The notes under the pieces: model-generated
What the model was told of the DNA's origin: nothing
The model's input: the letters and a program-made list of their open reading frames with translations, nothing else
Database searches by the model: none
Program-made: the position numbers and the translations under genes
Virus record (IMG/VR): IMGVR_UViG_3300028025_006220
Location: 1 to 22,532 of that record
Length of the DNA: 22,532 bases
Strand: one strand, 5' to 3'
DNA from: a virus
In this document: in pieces, positions 7,203-15,283 of the stretch
Numbering within the stretch: the stretch's first letter is position 1
Layout of the letters: each line of letters opens with the position of its first letter

Positions 7203-9590
7203 ATGGCTGATTTCTCACAAGAAAAAAAATATGACTATAATTGGGAAAATTCCAAATTTAAAGACGTTTTATTTAAAGGAAACAAAATATCTAATTTAGT
7301 TAATGATGTAGGATATCTTACATCTGCTGGAAGTATTTTAAGTGCTTCATTTGCATCTACAGCATCATATGTTAACCCATTACGTCAAAATGTATATTTA
7401 ACAGGTTCATTTAATGTAACTGGTTCTACAACACAAATTGGAAATAATTCATTACTAGGTAACACAGTACTATCGGGATCATTAACTATATCTGGTAATA
7501 CCATAATGACTGGTTCTATAACGGCCACTAACTTAACAGCATCTTTTGGATATGTTTCTGCATCATTTTTAGATATAACGGGTAAACAAGTAGTTAGAGG
7601 ATTTACCCAATATTTACCTACAAACGACTCTATACCAGTTACAGAAGTAGGAGGTTACATTTACTCCTCAGGATCTCAAGGAGATTTATATTTCTCCCAA
7701 ACAAATGGAATATTAACTAATGTAACACGATTACGTTGGATAGAAGGAAACCTGTATACAGGCTTATTAAATGGGGGTGTAATATCAACAGCATCTTCTA
7801 CCGTTTTTAATGTATCATCAGGTTCAGGTATTGTAGTAACACTTAATGGTTCACTTTCATCAGATCCATATCCAACAGTAAACTATATTTCTTGGGGTAA
7901 TTTATCATCAAGTATAGCTCCTTTAAGTGCATCATATGACCAATCATTTATTGCTATTGAACCTAGTGGATCAAACGGTATAATATATGCTAGTGGCACA
8001 CCATATAACGATGGACAGTATAATACGTTAATTCCAATCGGAAACGTAATCCACCAGAATAGATCAACTATAAATGCAACTGCAACATATCCTTCTGTTG
8101 CATATGGATATAAACAACGAACAAATGATTTTATACGAGCATTCGGTCCATTAAAATTATCTGGGTTAGGTACATACGTGAGTGGATCCTCAACCGGAAG
8201 TTTAATAATAGCATCAGGTACAGCATATAGTGATGGCCGAAACTACTTAACAGACCCAGATAACCCTTCGTATGTGACTGACCCAGGAACTACTACATCT
8301 AAAATATTTAGATATAGACAATCGGGTTCTGGATGGGCATATGATACTAATGGCGGAGCTGGATATTTATCAATTGACCCAACCCAATATTCACTTAACG
8401 GTGTATTAACCCCGGTACCTGGAACTGGAATAAACAGACGATGGACAATTCAACGAGTATACTATTTTCCATCTGGTGCAACAAAAGGAATATATGTTTA
8501 TTATGGTAATGAAACATACGCTACTCTAATTGAAGCCACCGCAAATATACAATTTGAAGACTTTATAGAGGCACCAAATACAGCAGCAGGAGCTATCCTT
8601 TCATCATATCTTGTTGTAAGAAACAATGCAGATTTTACAGTACCTGAATCATATAATATACAACAAGGTGGATTATTTAGAAATGTAGGTGGTTCTGGTG
8701 GTGGAGGTTCTGCGGTATCGCAAACTTTAACGGGATTAACAGATGTACTAATATCTGGTCCAACTACAGGACAACCTCTAGTATATGATAATGCAACATT
8801 AAAATGGGAGAATAATTCCACACTAACTGCAACATTAATTGGTACAGCATCATATGCTCAAACCGCTTCATATGTTACTAATTTAAACCAATCTGTAACA
8901 ATTGGAAACATAACCAGTACCCCATCTAATGAAAACACATTAAACATCTACCCAGCCCATGCTGGTGGAACCGGTGAAGGAGGACAAATATTATTAGCAG
9001 CATCAGGTGGATTATATACATCTGCATCAATGATAGACAATTGGCAAAATTATTTTAGAATTTTAAGAGGTACAAATACTGGAGGAAGTAATGCTCAATT
9101 AATTGGTTTAGATTTACAAACTGGAAACCTTTCAGTAGCAGGAGCAGTAATCCCAGGCACATGGACAGCTGGACAAGTAATCAAAGATACCATGTTGAGT
9201 AATACTGAAGTAACTATCAGCACCACAACTATAGCAACTAGCAATTCTGATACAGATTTTTTAACTTACAGTTACACCCCAGTAAGTTCTAATAGTTATT
9301 TAGTGATTCATTATCACTTATCTAATTACGATTTTTCTGGTGGAACAGGAAATGATTCGTATATTTCTAGAATAAAAGTAGATGGTGGAGAAATAACATT
9401 TTCAACACAAAGTACAGTCAATGGTAACCGTAGCCCAGTCCTTTTTCCATTAACAGGAAGATACACCAACTCTAGTACAGCAGCAAAATCAATAGTTGTT
9501 GCATGTCGTAGAAATTCTGCTGATGATAGTATAACAATAACAAATTCTTCAACTTCAATGTGGTTAAGAATAACAGAGATAGCTAGATAA
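7203..9590 (+). CDS. Large modular tail fibre protein
   Basis: A 795-residue protein built of modules. Residues 1-35 form a soluble N-terminal segment (YDYNWENSKFKDVLFKGNKI). Residues 35-130 hold shaft-like repeats: GYLTSAGSILSASFASTASY, then GSFNVTGST, LSGSLTISGNTIMTGSITAT. Residues 130-490 form a large beta-rich region with YASGTPYNDGQYNTLIP and an IASGTAYSDGRNYLTDP echo, suggesting an internal repeat. A glycine linker (GGSGGGGS, near 495) precedes LTGLTDVLISGPTTGQPLVY, a knob repeat widespread in phage fibres. The shaft signature then recurs (ASYAQTASYV). The C-terminal 140 residues start GTWTAGQVIKDTML and end SMWLRITEIAR, resembling a jelly-roll receptor-binding tip. It probably forms a trimeric fibre that contacts the host. 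It closes the adhesion module before the neck genes. Confidence 0.75.
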   Translation: MADFSQEKKYDYNWENSKFKDVLFKGNKISNLVNDVGYLTSAGSILSASFASTASYVNPLRQNVYLTGSFNVTGSTTQIGNNSLLGNTVLSGSLTISGNTIMTGSITATNLTASFGYVSASFLDITGKQVVRGFTQYLPTNDSIPVTEVGGYIYSSGSQGDLYFSQTNGILTNVTRLRWIEGNLYTGLLNGGVISTASSTVFNVSSGSGIVVTLNGSLSSDPYPTVNYISWGNLSSSIAPLSASYDQSFIAIEPSGSNGIIYASGTPYNDGQYNTLIPIGNVIHQNRSTINATATYPSVAYGYKQRTNDFIRAFGPLKLSGLGTYVSGSSTGSLIIASGTAYSDGRNYLTDPDNPSYVTDPGTTTSKIFRYRQSGSGWAYDTNGGAGYLSIDPTQYSLNGVLTPVPGTGINRRWTIQRVYYFPSGATKGIYVYYGNETYATLIEATANIQFEDFIEAPNTAAGAILSSYLVVRNNADFTVPESYNIQQGGLFRNVGGSGGGGSAVSQTLTGLTDVLISGPTTGQPLVYDNATLKWENNSTLTATLIGTASYAQTASYVTNLNQSVTIGNITSTPSNENTLNIYPAHAGGTGEGGQILLAASGGLYTSASMIDNWQNYFRILRGTNTGGSNAQLIGLDLQTGNLSVAGAVIPGTWTAGQVIKDTMLSNTEVTISTTTIATSNSDTDFLTYSYTPVSSNSYLVIHYHLSNYDFSGGTGNDSYISRIKVDGGEITFSTQSTVNGNRSPVLFPLTGRYTNSSTAAKSIVVACRRNSADDSITITNSSTSMWLRITEIAR

Positions 9591-9636
9591 TCTTAATATC
9601 TTTATTTACCGTCTATCAAATAACTTAATTGCTTGA

Positions 9637-9645
9637 TATTTATAA
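9637..9645 (+). promoter_or_regulatory. TATTTATAA element (candidate late promoter)
   Basis: Exact nonamer in the 67-base gap upstream of the neck-protein gene, ending 12 bases before the ATG at 9658. The leader between them is A-rich and has no Shine-Dalgarno. It probably starts the transcript for the 9658-12586 neck and tail-completion genes. Confidence 0.55.
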
Positions 9646-9657
9646 CAAAATACTAAA

Positions 9658-10803
9658 ATGGCAAACATACCTATATGGCCGGGCTCAAGTAGCTTCTTTC
9701 CTGGCGACACACCTTTTGGATTTTACGATAATGATTATCAATTCCAACAAGATGCTGACAAATTTGCTAAATTTGCAGCTCAACGTTTAGGTTATCCTTT
9801 AGTTGAGATTGAATTACAAAACATTAATTTTTACACAGCTCTAGAAGATGCTGTTACTACTTACGGAAACGAACTATACGCTTACCAAGCAGCAGATAAT
9901 TTACTTTCTTTCCAAGGTAACTCAACTTCAATTGGTGCCCCAAATGATAGACTCATCTCAGAAAATTTAGCAGGTGTAGTTTTACTTTCCGATCAATATG
10001 GCGAAGAAGCAGGTGTTGGTGGAACAGTAACATATCATACAGGTTCTATTGATTTAAAATATAGAGTACAAAACTACGATATGAATGAATGGGCAATTTC
10101 CCAAAGCATATCAGGTGGAATTGAAATTAAACGTATATTTTACGAGGCGCCTCCCGCTATTACAAGATATTTTGACCCATATGCAGGTACAGGTACCGGT
10201 ATGATGCAAATGTTAGATAGTTTTGGATGGGGATCATATTCACCAGCTATTAACTTTATGTTAATGCCTATGAATTACGATTTGCAAAAAATACAAGCTA
10301 TTGAATTAAATGACCAAATTAGAAAGTCACAATACACTTTTGAATTGGTTAACAATCAATTAAGACTATTCCCTATACCGACAGGAGGTCTACAAAAATT
10401 AAATTTTCATTACATACTTAAAACTGAACGAAACAATCCATATTCTGGTGGTTCTGATTTAATTACAAATGTATCAAATATACCATATGAAAACCCAACA
10501 TATACTAATATAAATTCAATTGGACGTTCATGGGTATTTGAATATTCTTTAGCATTGGTAAAAGAAATGCTAGGATATGTTAGAGGAAAATATGCTAATA
10601 TACCAATCCCAGGATCTGAAATTACATTAAACCAATCAGACTTAATCGCAGCAGCAACTAGTGAGAAAACAGCACTAATTGAACGTTTAAGATTATATTT
10701 TGATACAACTTCTCGTAAAGCATTACTAGAGAAAAAAGCAGCCGAAGGTGAGGCTCAACAAAAAACAATTAATTACGTTCCAATGAACATTTTTGTAGGA
10801 TAA
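9658..10803 (+). CDS. Neck protein, T4 gp13-like
   Basis: A 381-residue structural protein that looks like the gp13-type neck protein of T4-like phages, which with gp14 seals the filled head and joins it to the tail. The most telling part is residues 44-78, LGYPLVEIELQNINFYTALE followed by DAVTTYGNEL: marine T4-like gp13 proteins carry a similar 'PxVdVELt...f..AlddAl..Y' segment near the N-terminus. The middle has the runs AITRYFDPYAGTG and FMLMPMNYDLQKIQAIEL. The C-terminus is helical and charged (TSEKTALIERLRLYFDTTSR), consistent with packing against the portal ring. Position also supports the call, because the next two genes look like gp14 and gp15, the T4 order. The assignment is by pattern memory, so an unrelated neck/connector protein remains possible. 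Confidence 0.65.
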   Translation: MANIPIWPGSSSFFPGDTPFGFYDNDYQFQQDADKFAKFAAQRLGYPLVEIELQNINFYTALEDAVTTYGNELYAYQAADNLLSFQGNSTSIGAPNDRLISENLAGVVLLSDQYGEEAGVGGTVTYHTGSIDLKYRVQNYDMNEWAISQSISGGIEIKRIFYEAPPAITRYFDPYAGTGTGMMQMLDSFGWGSYSPAINFMLMPMNYDLQKIQAIELNDQIRKSQYTFELVNNQLRLFPIPTGGLQKLNFHYILKTERNNPYSGGSDLITNVSNIPYENPTYTNINSIGRSWVFEYSLALVKEMLGYVRGKYANIPIPGSEITLNQSDLIAAATSEKTALIERLRLYFDTTSRKALLEKKAAEGEAQQKTINYVPMNIFVG

Positions 10804-10804
10804 T

Positions 10805-11314
10805 ATGGCACTATTTGGATCAGCTCGTGATATTTCATTGTTTAGACATCTCAATAGAGAGTTGTTGTGGGATGTTATTACTCAACAATGTGTATTTTAT
10901 CAACTTAAAACAGCTGAAACAAAAGTAAACATATATGGTGAAGCAGCAGGTACAAGACTATACGCAGAACCAGTTCTCTTAAACGTGCTAATTGATAGAG
11001 GAGATGCTACTGCCCCAGTAGATGATTTTGGTGTAAGCTATGATCGACCTATGACATTTAAATTCCTACGAGACGATTTAGTTGACTTTAATGTATTGCC
11101 TGAAGTTGGAGATATTATAATGTGGTATGAATCATATTGGGAAATAAATAATGTGAATAATAATCAACTTGTAGTTGGAAAAGACCCAGCTTATCCATAT
11201 AATGAAAATCCATTAAACCCAGGACTAGAAAACTTTGGTTCAGATTGGTCTGTTATTTGTACAGCTCATTATACACCATCTGATAAAGTTCAAATTACTA
11301 GAGAAAGAATTTAA
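10805..11314 (+). CDS. Neck protein, T4 gp14-like
   Basis: A 169-residue protein resembling gp14 neck proteins of T4-like phages, which attach with gp13 below the portal after DNA packaging. Recognisable features are the N-terminal LLWDVITQQCVFYQLKTAET, then YGEAAGTRLYAEPVLLNVLI (about residues 50-69), the strand FGVSYDRPMTFKFLRDDLVD, and the block LPEVGDIIMWYESYWEINNV followed by VVGKDPAYPYNENPLNPG. The 'vGDii.w...yyeI.nv..nq...GKdP' block is the strongest family signal. It is shorter than T4 gp14 (256 residues), which is common in marine relatives. It starts one base after the gp13-like stop (TAATATG), so the pair is probably translated together. Confidence in a neck role is good. Confidence 0.72.
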   Translation: MALFGSARDISLFRHLNRELLWDVITQQCVFYQLKTAETKVNIYGEAAGTRLYAEPVLLNVLIDRGDATAPVDDFGVSYDRPMTFKFLRDDLVDFNVLPEVGDIIMWYESYWEINNVNNNQLVVGKDPAYPYNENPLNPGLENFGSDWSVICTAHYTPSDKVQITRERI

Positions 11315-11317
11315 TAT

Positions 11318-12586
11318 ATGCCATCAACTAGAAAACCCACTCCGAAATCTCAAAAACAGATTTCAAATGAGCAGATAGAACCATATGTGTTTCCTGGAAC
11401 TGGGGAATCTTATGGCAATCCTAATATACCTTCCGATTTTAATCAATTTACAGCAAACGAACAAAATGGATTAGGTATTAATCGTTCATTGCAAACATCA
11501 TTTAAAGGAGATACTACAAAACCATTTACAGTAGGGTTTGAAGATATAGATGAATCTATAATGTATTATTTTGAGAATGTAATTCGTCCATATGTTATCC
11601 AAAATAACGTAAGAACTCCTGTTCCCATCATATATGGTTCTCCGGAACGTTGGAAATCAACACAAAAAGATGGATATTATAAAGATAAAAATGGTGCTAT
11701 TATGGCTCCACTTATTATGTTTAAACGTGAAAGTATAGACAAAAATAGATCTTTAGGAAATAAAATGGATGCTAATACACCACATTTATATACATCTTGG
11801 AAAAAAACATATAACCCAAAGAATGCATATTCAAATTTTGATCTATTAAATAATCGCATCCCGACAGAACAATTTATTGTTAATATTATCCCAGATTATG
11901 TTACTATAAGTTATACTTGTGCTATCCAAACATATTACGTATCCCAATTAAATAAGATTGTAGAGGCAATTAATTACGCATCTGATTCATATTGGGGTGA
12001 CCCGGAACGATTTAAATTTATGGCTACCATTAATTCCTTTTCCACACCAATTGAAATCTCAGATAATTCTAATAGAATAGCCAAATCAAATTTTACATTA
12101 ACAATTAAAGGATACATTATTCCAGATAATATCCAAAAACAATTAACATCTATAAAAAAATACAATAGTAAATCCCAAGTTATCATTGGATTAGAAGTTG
12201 AAGGTGTAGGAGGTGAATTTATTTCTTCTAGACCTAAAAAATCAGCAGTTTCCCTTCCAGGCCCTGCAGAAGAGGGCACTAATACAAGTTTAGTAGATAA
12301 TCAAGTTTTAGTTTATTTAAATTCAAATGTTACTTTACAAGGAATTTATGTAAATGCTACAACAGCAACTTTTTCTTCGGGGTGGTTAACATCTCCCCCA
12401 AATCTTCCTACAACATCAATTAATGATTTTACATTTTTTATTAATGGGGTATTGATTAATAATTCAAACATAGTTTCATTTACCCAAAATAACGGAGTTT
12501 CAACATTGGTTATTAATCCATCTTTGTTAGGATATTCTTTAGATCCTACAGATGGAATCATAGCAGTTGGAAAATTTAGTAATTAA
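11318..12586 (+). CDS. Tail completion/sheath terminator, T4 gp15-like
   Basis: A 422-residue protein whose central part (about residues 80-290) resembles gp15, the hexameric protein that caps the T4 tail and stabilises the sheath. Key segments are ESIMYYFENVIRPYVI, VRTPVPIIYGSPERW (the family's 'PV.YG..erW' motif, near residue 103) and GAIMAPLIMFKRESI (the '.lPri.f.R' motif). The middle continues with IVNIIPDYVTISYTCAIQTY then YVSQLNKIVEAINYASDSYW, and ends with SNFTLTIKGYIIPDNIQ. The N-terminal ~60 residues are polar and look disordered. The last ~110 residues (from about 312) look like an added beta domain with VLVYLNSNVTLQGIYVNATT and FTFFINGVLI strands. Gene order (13-14-15) matches T4. 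The long C-terminal extension is not typical of T4 gp15. Confidence 0.68.
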   Translation: MPSTRKPTPKSQKQISNEQIEPYVFPGTGESYGNPNIPSDFNQFTANEQNGLGINRSLQTSFKGDTTKPFTVGFEDIDESIMYYFENVIRPYVIQNNVRTPVPIIYGSPERWKSTQKDGYYKDKNGAIMAPLIMFKRESIDKNRSLGNKMDANTPHLYTSWKKTYNPKNAYSNFDLLNNRIPTEQFIVNIIPDYVTISYTCAIQTYYVSQLNKIVEAINYASDSYWGDPERFKFMATINSFSTPIEISDNSNRIAKSNFTLTIKGYIIPDNIQKQLTSIKKYNSKSQVIIGLEVEGVGGEFISSRPKKSAVSLPGPAEEGTNTSLVDNQVLVYLNSNVTLQGIYVNATTATFSSGWLTSPPNLPTTSINDFTFFINGVLINNSNIVSFTQNNGVSTLVINPSLLGYSLDPTDGIIAVGKFSN

Positions 12587-12590
12587 TAAA

Positions 12591-12599
12591 TATTTATAA
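12591..12599 (+). promoter_or_regulatory. TATTTATAA element (candidate late promoter)
   Basis: Exact nonamer in the 17-base gap after the gp15-like gene. It ends only four bases before the ATG of the small basic protein at 12604. If it is a promoter, the transcript would be almost leaderless. Confidence 0.5.
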
Positions 12600-12603
12600 T
12601 AAA

Positions 12604-12750
12604 ATGGCAGCAAAAGCAAAAACATCTTCAACTATCTCTTTTATTGAAAAACCTAAAAGAAAAAGACCAGGAGTCCATGCAAAATCAAAATCTAGTAAAA
12701 TAAAATCTAGTAAAAATTACGTTAAACAATACGCAGCACAAGGTAAATAA
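12604..12750 (+). CDS. Small basic conserved phage protein (48 residues)
   Basis: A 48-residue protein, short enough to be overlooked by length-filtered gene calling. It begins MAAKAKTSSTISFIEKPKRK, has RPGVHAKSKSSKIKSS near residues 21-36 and ends in YVKQYAAQGK. It is very rich in lysine and serine. I recall short proteins with the same KRPGVHAK...SKNYK...GQG pattern near structural genes of uncultured marine phages, so it is probably a genuine family with no assigned function. Support for coding: a TATTTATAA element just upstream, a standard ATG, and a stop overlapping the next start by one base (TAATG), which suggests translational coupling to the tailspike. The charge suggests nucleic-acid binding or an assembly role, but that is inference. 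Confidence 0.78.
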   Translation: MAAKAKTSSTISFIEKPKRKRPGVHAKSKSSKIKSSKNYVKQYAAQGK

Positions 12751-14954
12751 TGTCATTAATTCAACCCAAACAATTAGCAGGCCAATATTATTATATTACC
12801 GGTTCATTTTTCGGAAATGGTTCTGGACTAACTGGAATCTCTGGAAGTGGAGGTAGTGGTTTTCCATTTACAGGAAGTGCTAATATTAGTGGTAGTTTAA
12901 ATGTAGATGGTACAACTACTTCTACATATTTTATTGGAGACGGTTCTGGTTTAACTAATTTACCTATAACATTAACATCAGCTAGTGGTTTTATATTCCC
13001 TGAAAGTTATGGTGCTATAGGAAATGGAATAGCAGATGATACAAATGCTATCCAAAATACTTTTAGTGCATCTAGAGTTACAAATATTCCTATATGTTTA
13101 AATGGTATATATAATGTTAATCAACCTATTAATGCTACTAATACTATAATATTTAGTGAACCAACCTCTAAAATAATATCAGATACTGATGATTTTGTTT
13201 TATTTGCAACAGGAAGTAGATCTTCAAGATATAATGTTACTACTGATATCTTAAGAGGATATTCAACAGCTTCAATCAACCCAGTAACTTTATCTCAACT
13301 AAATATAAAACAAGGTGACTTAGTTAAAGTTACCTCAGCAAAAGCATTTAACACGGGATCAGGAGAAGGTGGAACTCAAGGAGAAATCCAACGAGTATAT
13401 GCTACAGGATCAAATGGAGAAATTTATATCTATGGGTGGTGGGAAGATACTTACCTACTCTCAGATGATGCTAGTTTATCAAAAATAACCTCAGGAAAAT
13501 TTGAAACTGTAGGAACATTAAATGTAGAACAAGGCGGTCAAAATCTCTCTAAAGGTATTCTTTTAAAATATTTAGATACCCCTACAATTGATGTAAAAAT
13601 AATAGGAGCTATAGATAGATCATTAAATGTAATAGATTGTTATTCTTCCACAATTCATGTTAATAATTATGGTGCCAATAGAGATGGTACCGGTTATGGT
13701 ATTGCTATAGGTAATTCTACTATGTATAGTACCTTTAGTGGTACAAGTGAAAGTAACAGACATTCTATAACATTTGGAACAGATTCAGATAGAGGTGTAG
13801 GATGGGGAAATAAAATAGTAAATTTTACAGGTAAAGCTCACACTACTTCTTCTATATTTGATTCCCATGCTACTTGTGGTTCAGTTTATTTTTATAATTG
13901 TACTGCAATAGGTGGATTTAATAGATATGGTCAAACAGTCCCTACAAATTTTCCTAATGGTTTTAGTATAGAAGGAAGGACAACATATATTATAGATTGT
14001 AATGTAAAAGATTGTTATATTGGGGCTTCAACAGGAGCATACAATGGATTACAAGAGATCTATATTAAAGGATTAAATTTAGATAATTGTTCAATAGGTG
14101 TATCGGCTGTTGGAACAGAAGTACAACGTTTAACTGTTGAAGATATTGATATGTACAACCCTACATTTGATGATAGTAGTATATGTTTAAATATAGGAGC
14201 AATTACTTCATCATTTACTAATATTAAGAACATAAAATCATATAATACAAGATGTGGTGTTAATTTAAGTAATAATAATTTAACTGGAGGATCAAATGAA
14301 TTTAGAATTGAAAATCTAAAAACTATTTATTCTTCCCCTTCAACAGGATCATCAGCATTTTATTCTATGGTTCGTTTATATGATGATAATCCTTTAACAT
14401 TAATAAATTGTGAAACAAATGCTCCAAGATTAATTATAACGGATAATGGATTAAATTTAAAACAACTTAACTTAGATAATTGTAAAATATATGATGCATT
14501 TTCTGTTCCTATAATTTTAGCATCCCCAATTGAAAACATAAATATCCAAAATTGTTATTTTAGTGGTTCACAAACTGATGGATACTTTTTACAATCAAAT
14601 GCTGGTGCTAATATAACTAACTTTACATTTATAGGAAACACATTAATAGGAGATGGAAATAAAATTAGGGGGTTATATATGAACCCTGCTAATTCATTTA
14701 CAAATTTCTTTGATTCTGGAAATAATTTAGCCACCACAACCCCAACATCTATAACATCAGCTGGAAAACAACCTGATTATTGGATAACAGAAGGTAATAT
14801 ATATGCTCCACTAAAACTAAAAGGGACAGGTTCTCCTGAAGGAGTACTTGCCGCTAACGTAGGGACTACTTATATTAATTTAAGTGGTGGAGTAGGTTCT
14901 ACACTTTACATAAAAGAAACAGGAACAGGAAACACAGGATGGGCAGCAAAATAA
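12750..14954 (+). CDS. Tailspike with pectate-lyase-like beta-helix
   Basis: A 734-residue tailspike. Residues 1-75 are an attachment segment with fibre repeats YYITGSFFGNGSGLTGISGS and FIGDGSGLTNLP, matching the module at 786. Residues 83-107 carry FPESYGAIGNGIADDTNAIQ, the entry motif of Pectate_lyase_3-type tailspikes ('yGA.gdG..DDT.Ai'). Residues 110-650 form a long beta-helix with N-rich turns (VIDCYSSTIHV, IIDCNVKDCYIGAS, LDNCSIGVSA, LINCETNAPRLIITD, LNLDNCKIYDAF, INIQNCYFSGSQ), whose regular 'xxNC' steps mark the coils. The C-terminus (LKGTGSPEGVLAANVGTTYI, then TLYIKETGTGNTGWAAK) is a widely shared phage tailspike ending. Such proteins usually bind or degrade capsule or exopolysaccharide; catalytic residues cannot be assigned by eye. 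It overlaps the preceding stop by one base. Confidence 0.85.
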   Translation: MSLIQPKQLAGQYYYITGSFFGNGSGLTGISGSGGSGFPFTGSANISGSLNVDGTTTSTYFIGDGSGLTNLPITLTSASGFIFPESYGAIGNGIADDTNAIQNTFSASRVTNIPICLNGIYNVNQPINATNTIIFSEPTSKIISDTDDFVLFATGSRSSRYNVTTDILRGYSTASINPVTLSQLNIKQGDLVKVTSAKAFNTGSGEGGTQGEIQRVYATGSNGEIYIYGWWEDTYLLSDDASLSKITSGKFETVGTLNVEQGGQNLSKGILLKYLDTPTIDVKIIGAIDRSLNVIDCYSSTIHVNNYGANRDGTGYGIAIGNSTMYSTFSGTSESNRHSITFGTDSDRGVGWGNKIVNFTGKAHTTSSIFDSHATCGSVYFYNCTAIGGFNRYGQTVPTNFPNGFSIEGRTTYIIDCNVKDCYIGASTGAYNGLQEIYIKGLNLDNCSIGVSAVGTEVQRLTVEDIDMYNPTFDDSSICLNIGAITSSFTNIKNIKSYNTRCGVNLSNNNLTGGSNEFRIENLKTIYSSPSTGSSAFYSMVRLYDDNPLTLINCETNAPRLIITDNGLNLKQLNLDNCKIYDAFSVPIILASPIENINIQNCYFSGSQTDGYFLQSNAGANITNFTFIGNTLIGDGNKIRGLYMNPANSFTNFFDSGNNLATTTPTSITSAGKQPDYWITEGNIYAPLKLKGTGSPEGVLAANVGTTYINLSGGVGSTLYIKETGTGNTGWAAK

Positions 14955-14971
14955 TAAACAAATAAATAAAA

Positions 14972-15238
14972 ATGGAACCAGTTACAACAGAAAAAAAGTT
15001 TTTAACAGAAGAAGAATTTAAAACTTTACAAGAAATCCAAGAAGGAACTCAATCAGTAATTTTAGAATTAGGTCAAATTGAATTGGTAAAAATCCAAATT
15101 GACCAAAGGCATGCTACTGCTAGAGAATTTTTAGAGGAATTAGCAAATAAAGAAAAAGATTTTACTCAATTGATATTTGAAAAATATGGTAAGTCTAATG
15201 TAGACCCAACATCCGGTGAGATTATTAATTTAGATTAA
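14972..15238 (+). CDS. Small coiled-coil phage protein
   Basis: An 88-residue, mostly helical, acidic protein. It starts MEPVTTEKKFLTEEEFKTLQ and has heptad-like hydrophobic spacing through about residue 70 (LQEIQEGTQSVILELGQIEL, then EFLEELANKEKDFTQLIFEK). It ends with KYGKSNVDPTSGEIINLD. Short proteins with a 'LTEEE...LQ....LGqiEl....l' start and a 'KYG.g.v...tGei' end are frequent in tailed phages, including T4-like marine ones, and lie near structural genes; I know of no established function. It sits 17 bases after the tailspike and 45 bases before the first sheath gene. There is no TATTTATAA before it, so it is probably on the tailspike transcript. Confidence 0.75.
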   Translation: MEPVTTEKKFLTEEEFKTLQEIQEGTQSVILELGQIELVKIQIDQRHATAREFLEELANKEKDFTQLIFEKYGKSNVDPTSGEIINLD

Positions 15239-15256
15239 TCTATTTTAGTTTTACCA

Positions 15257-15265
15257 TATTTATAA
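15257..15265 (+). promoter_or_regulatory. TATTTATAA element (candidate late promoter) of sheath gene 1
   Basis: Exact nonamer 18 bases before the ATG at 15284. A near-copy, AATTTATAA, follows at 15272-15280 and ends three bases before the ATG. This is the only gap with two copies in a row. Confidence 0.55.
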
Positions 15266-15283
15266 TAAAATAATTTATAACAA

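Noticed and set aside
9591-9636. Possible terminator after the large fibre gene
   Set aside because: GATAG near the end of the gene and CTATC at about 9613 could pair, but the stem is only five base pairs, AT-rich and far apart, with no T-tract directly after it.
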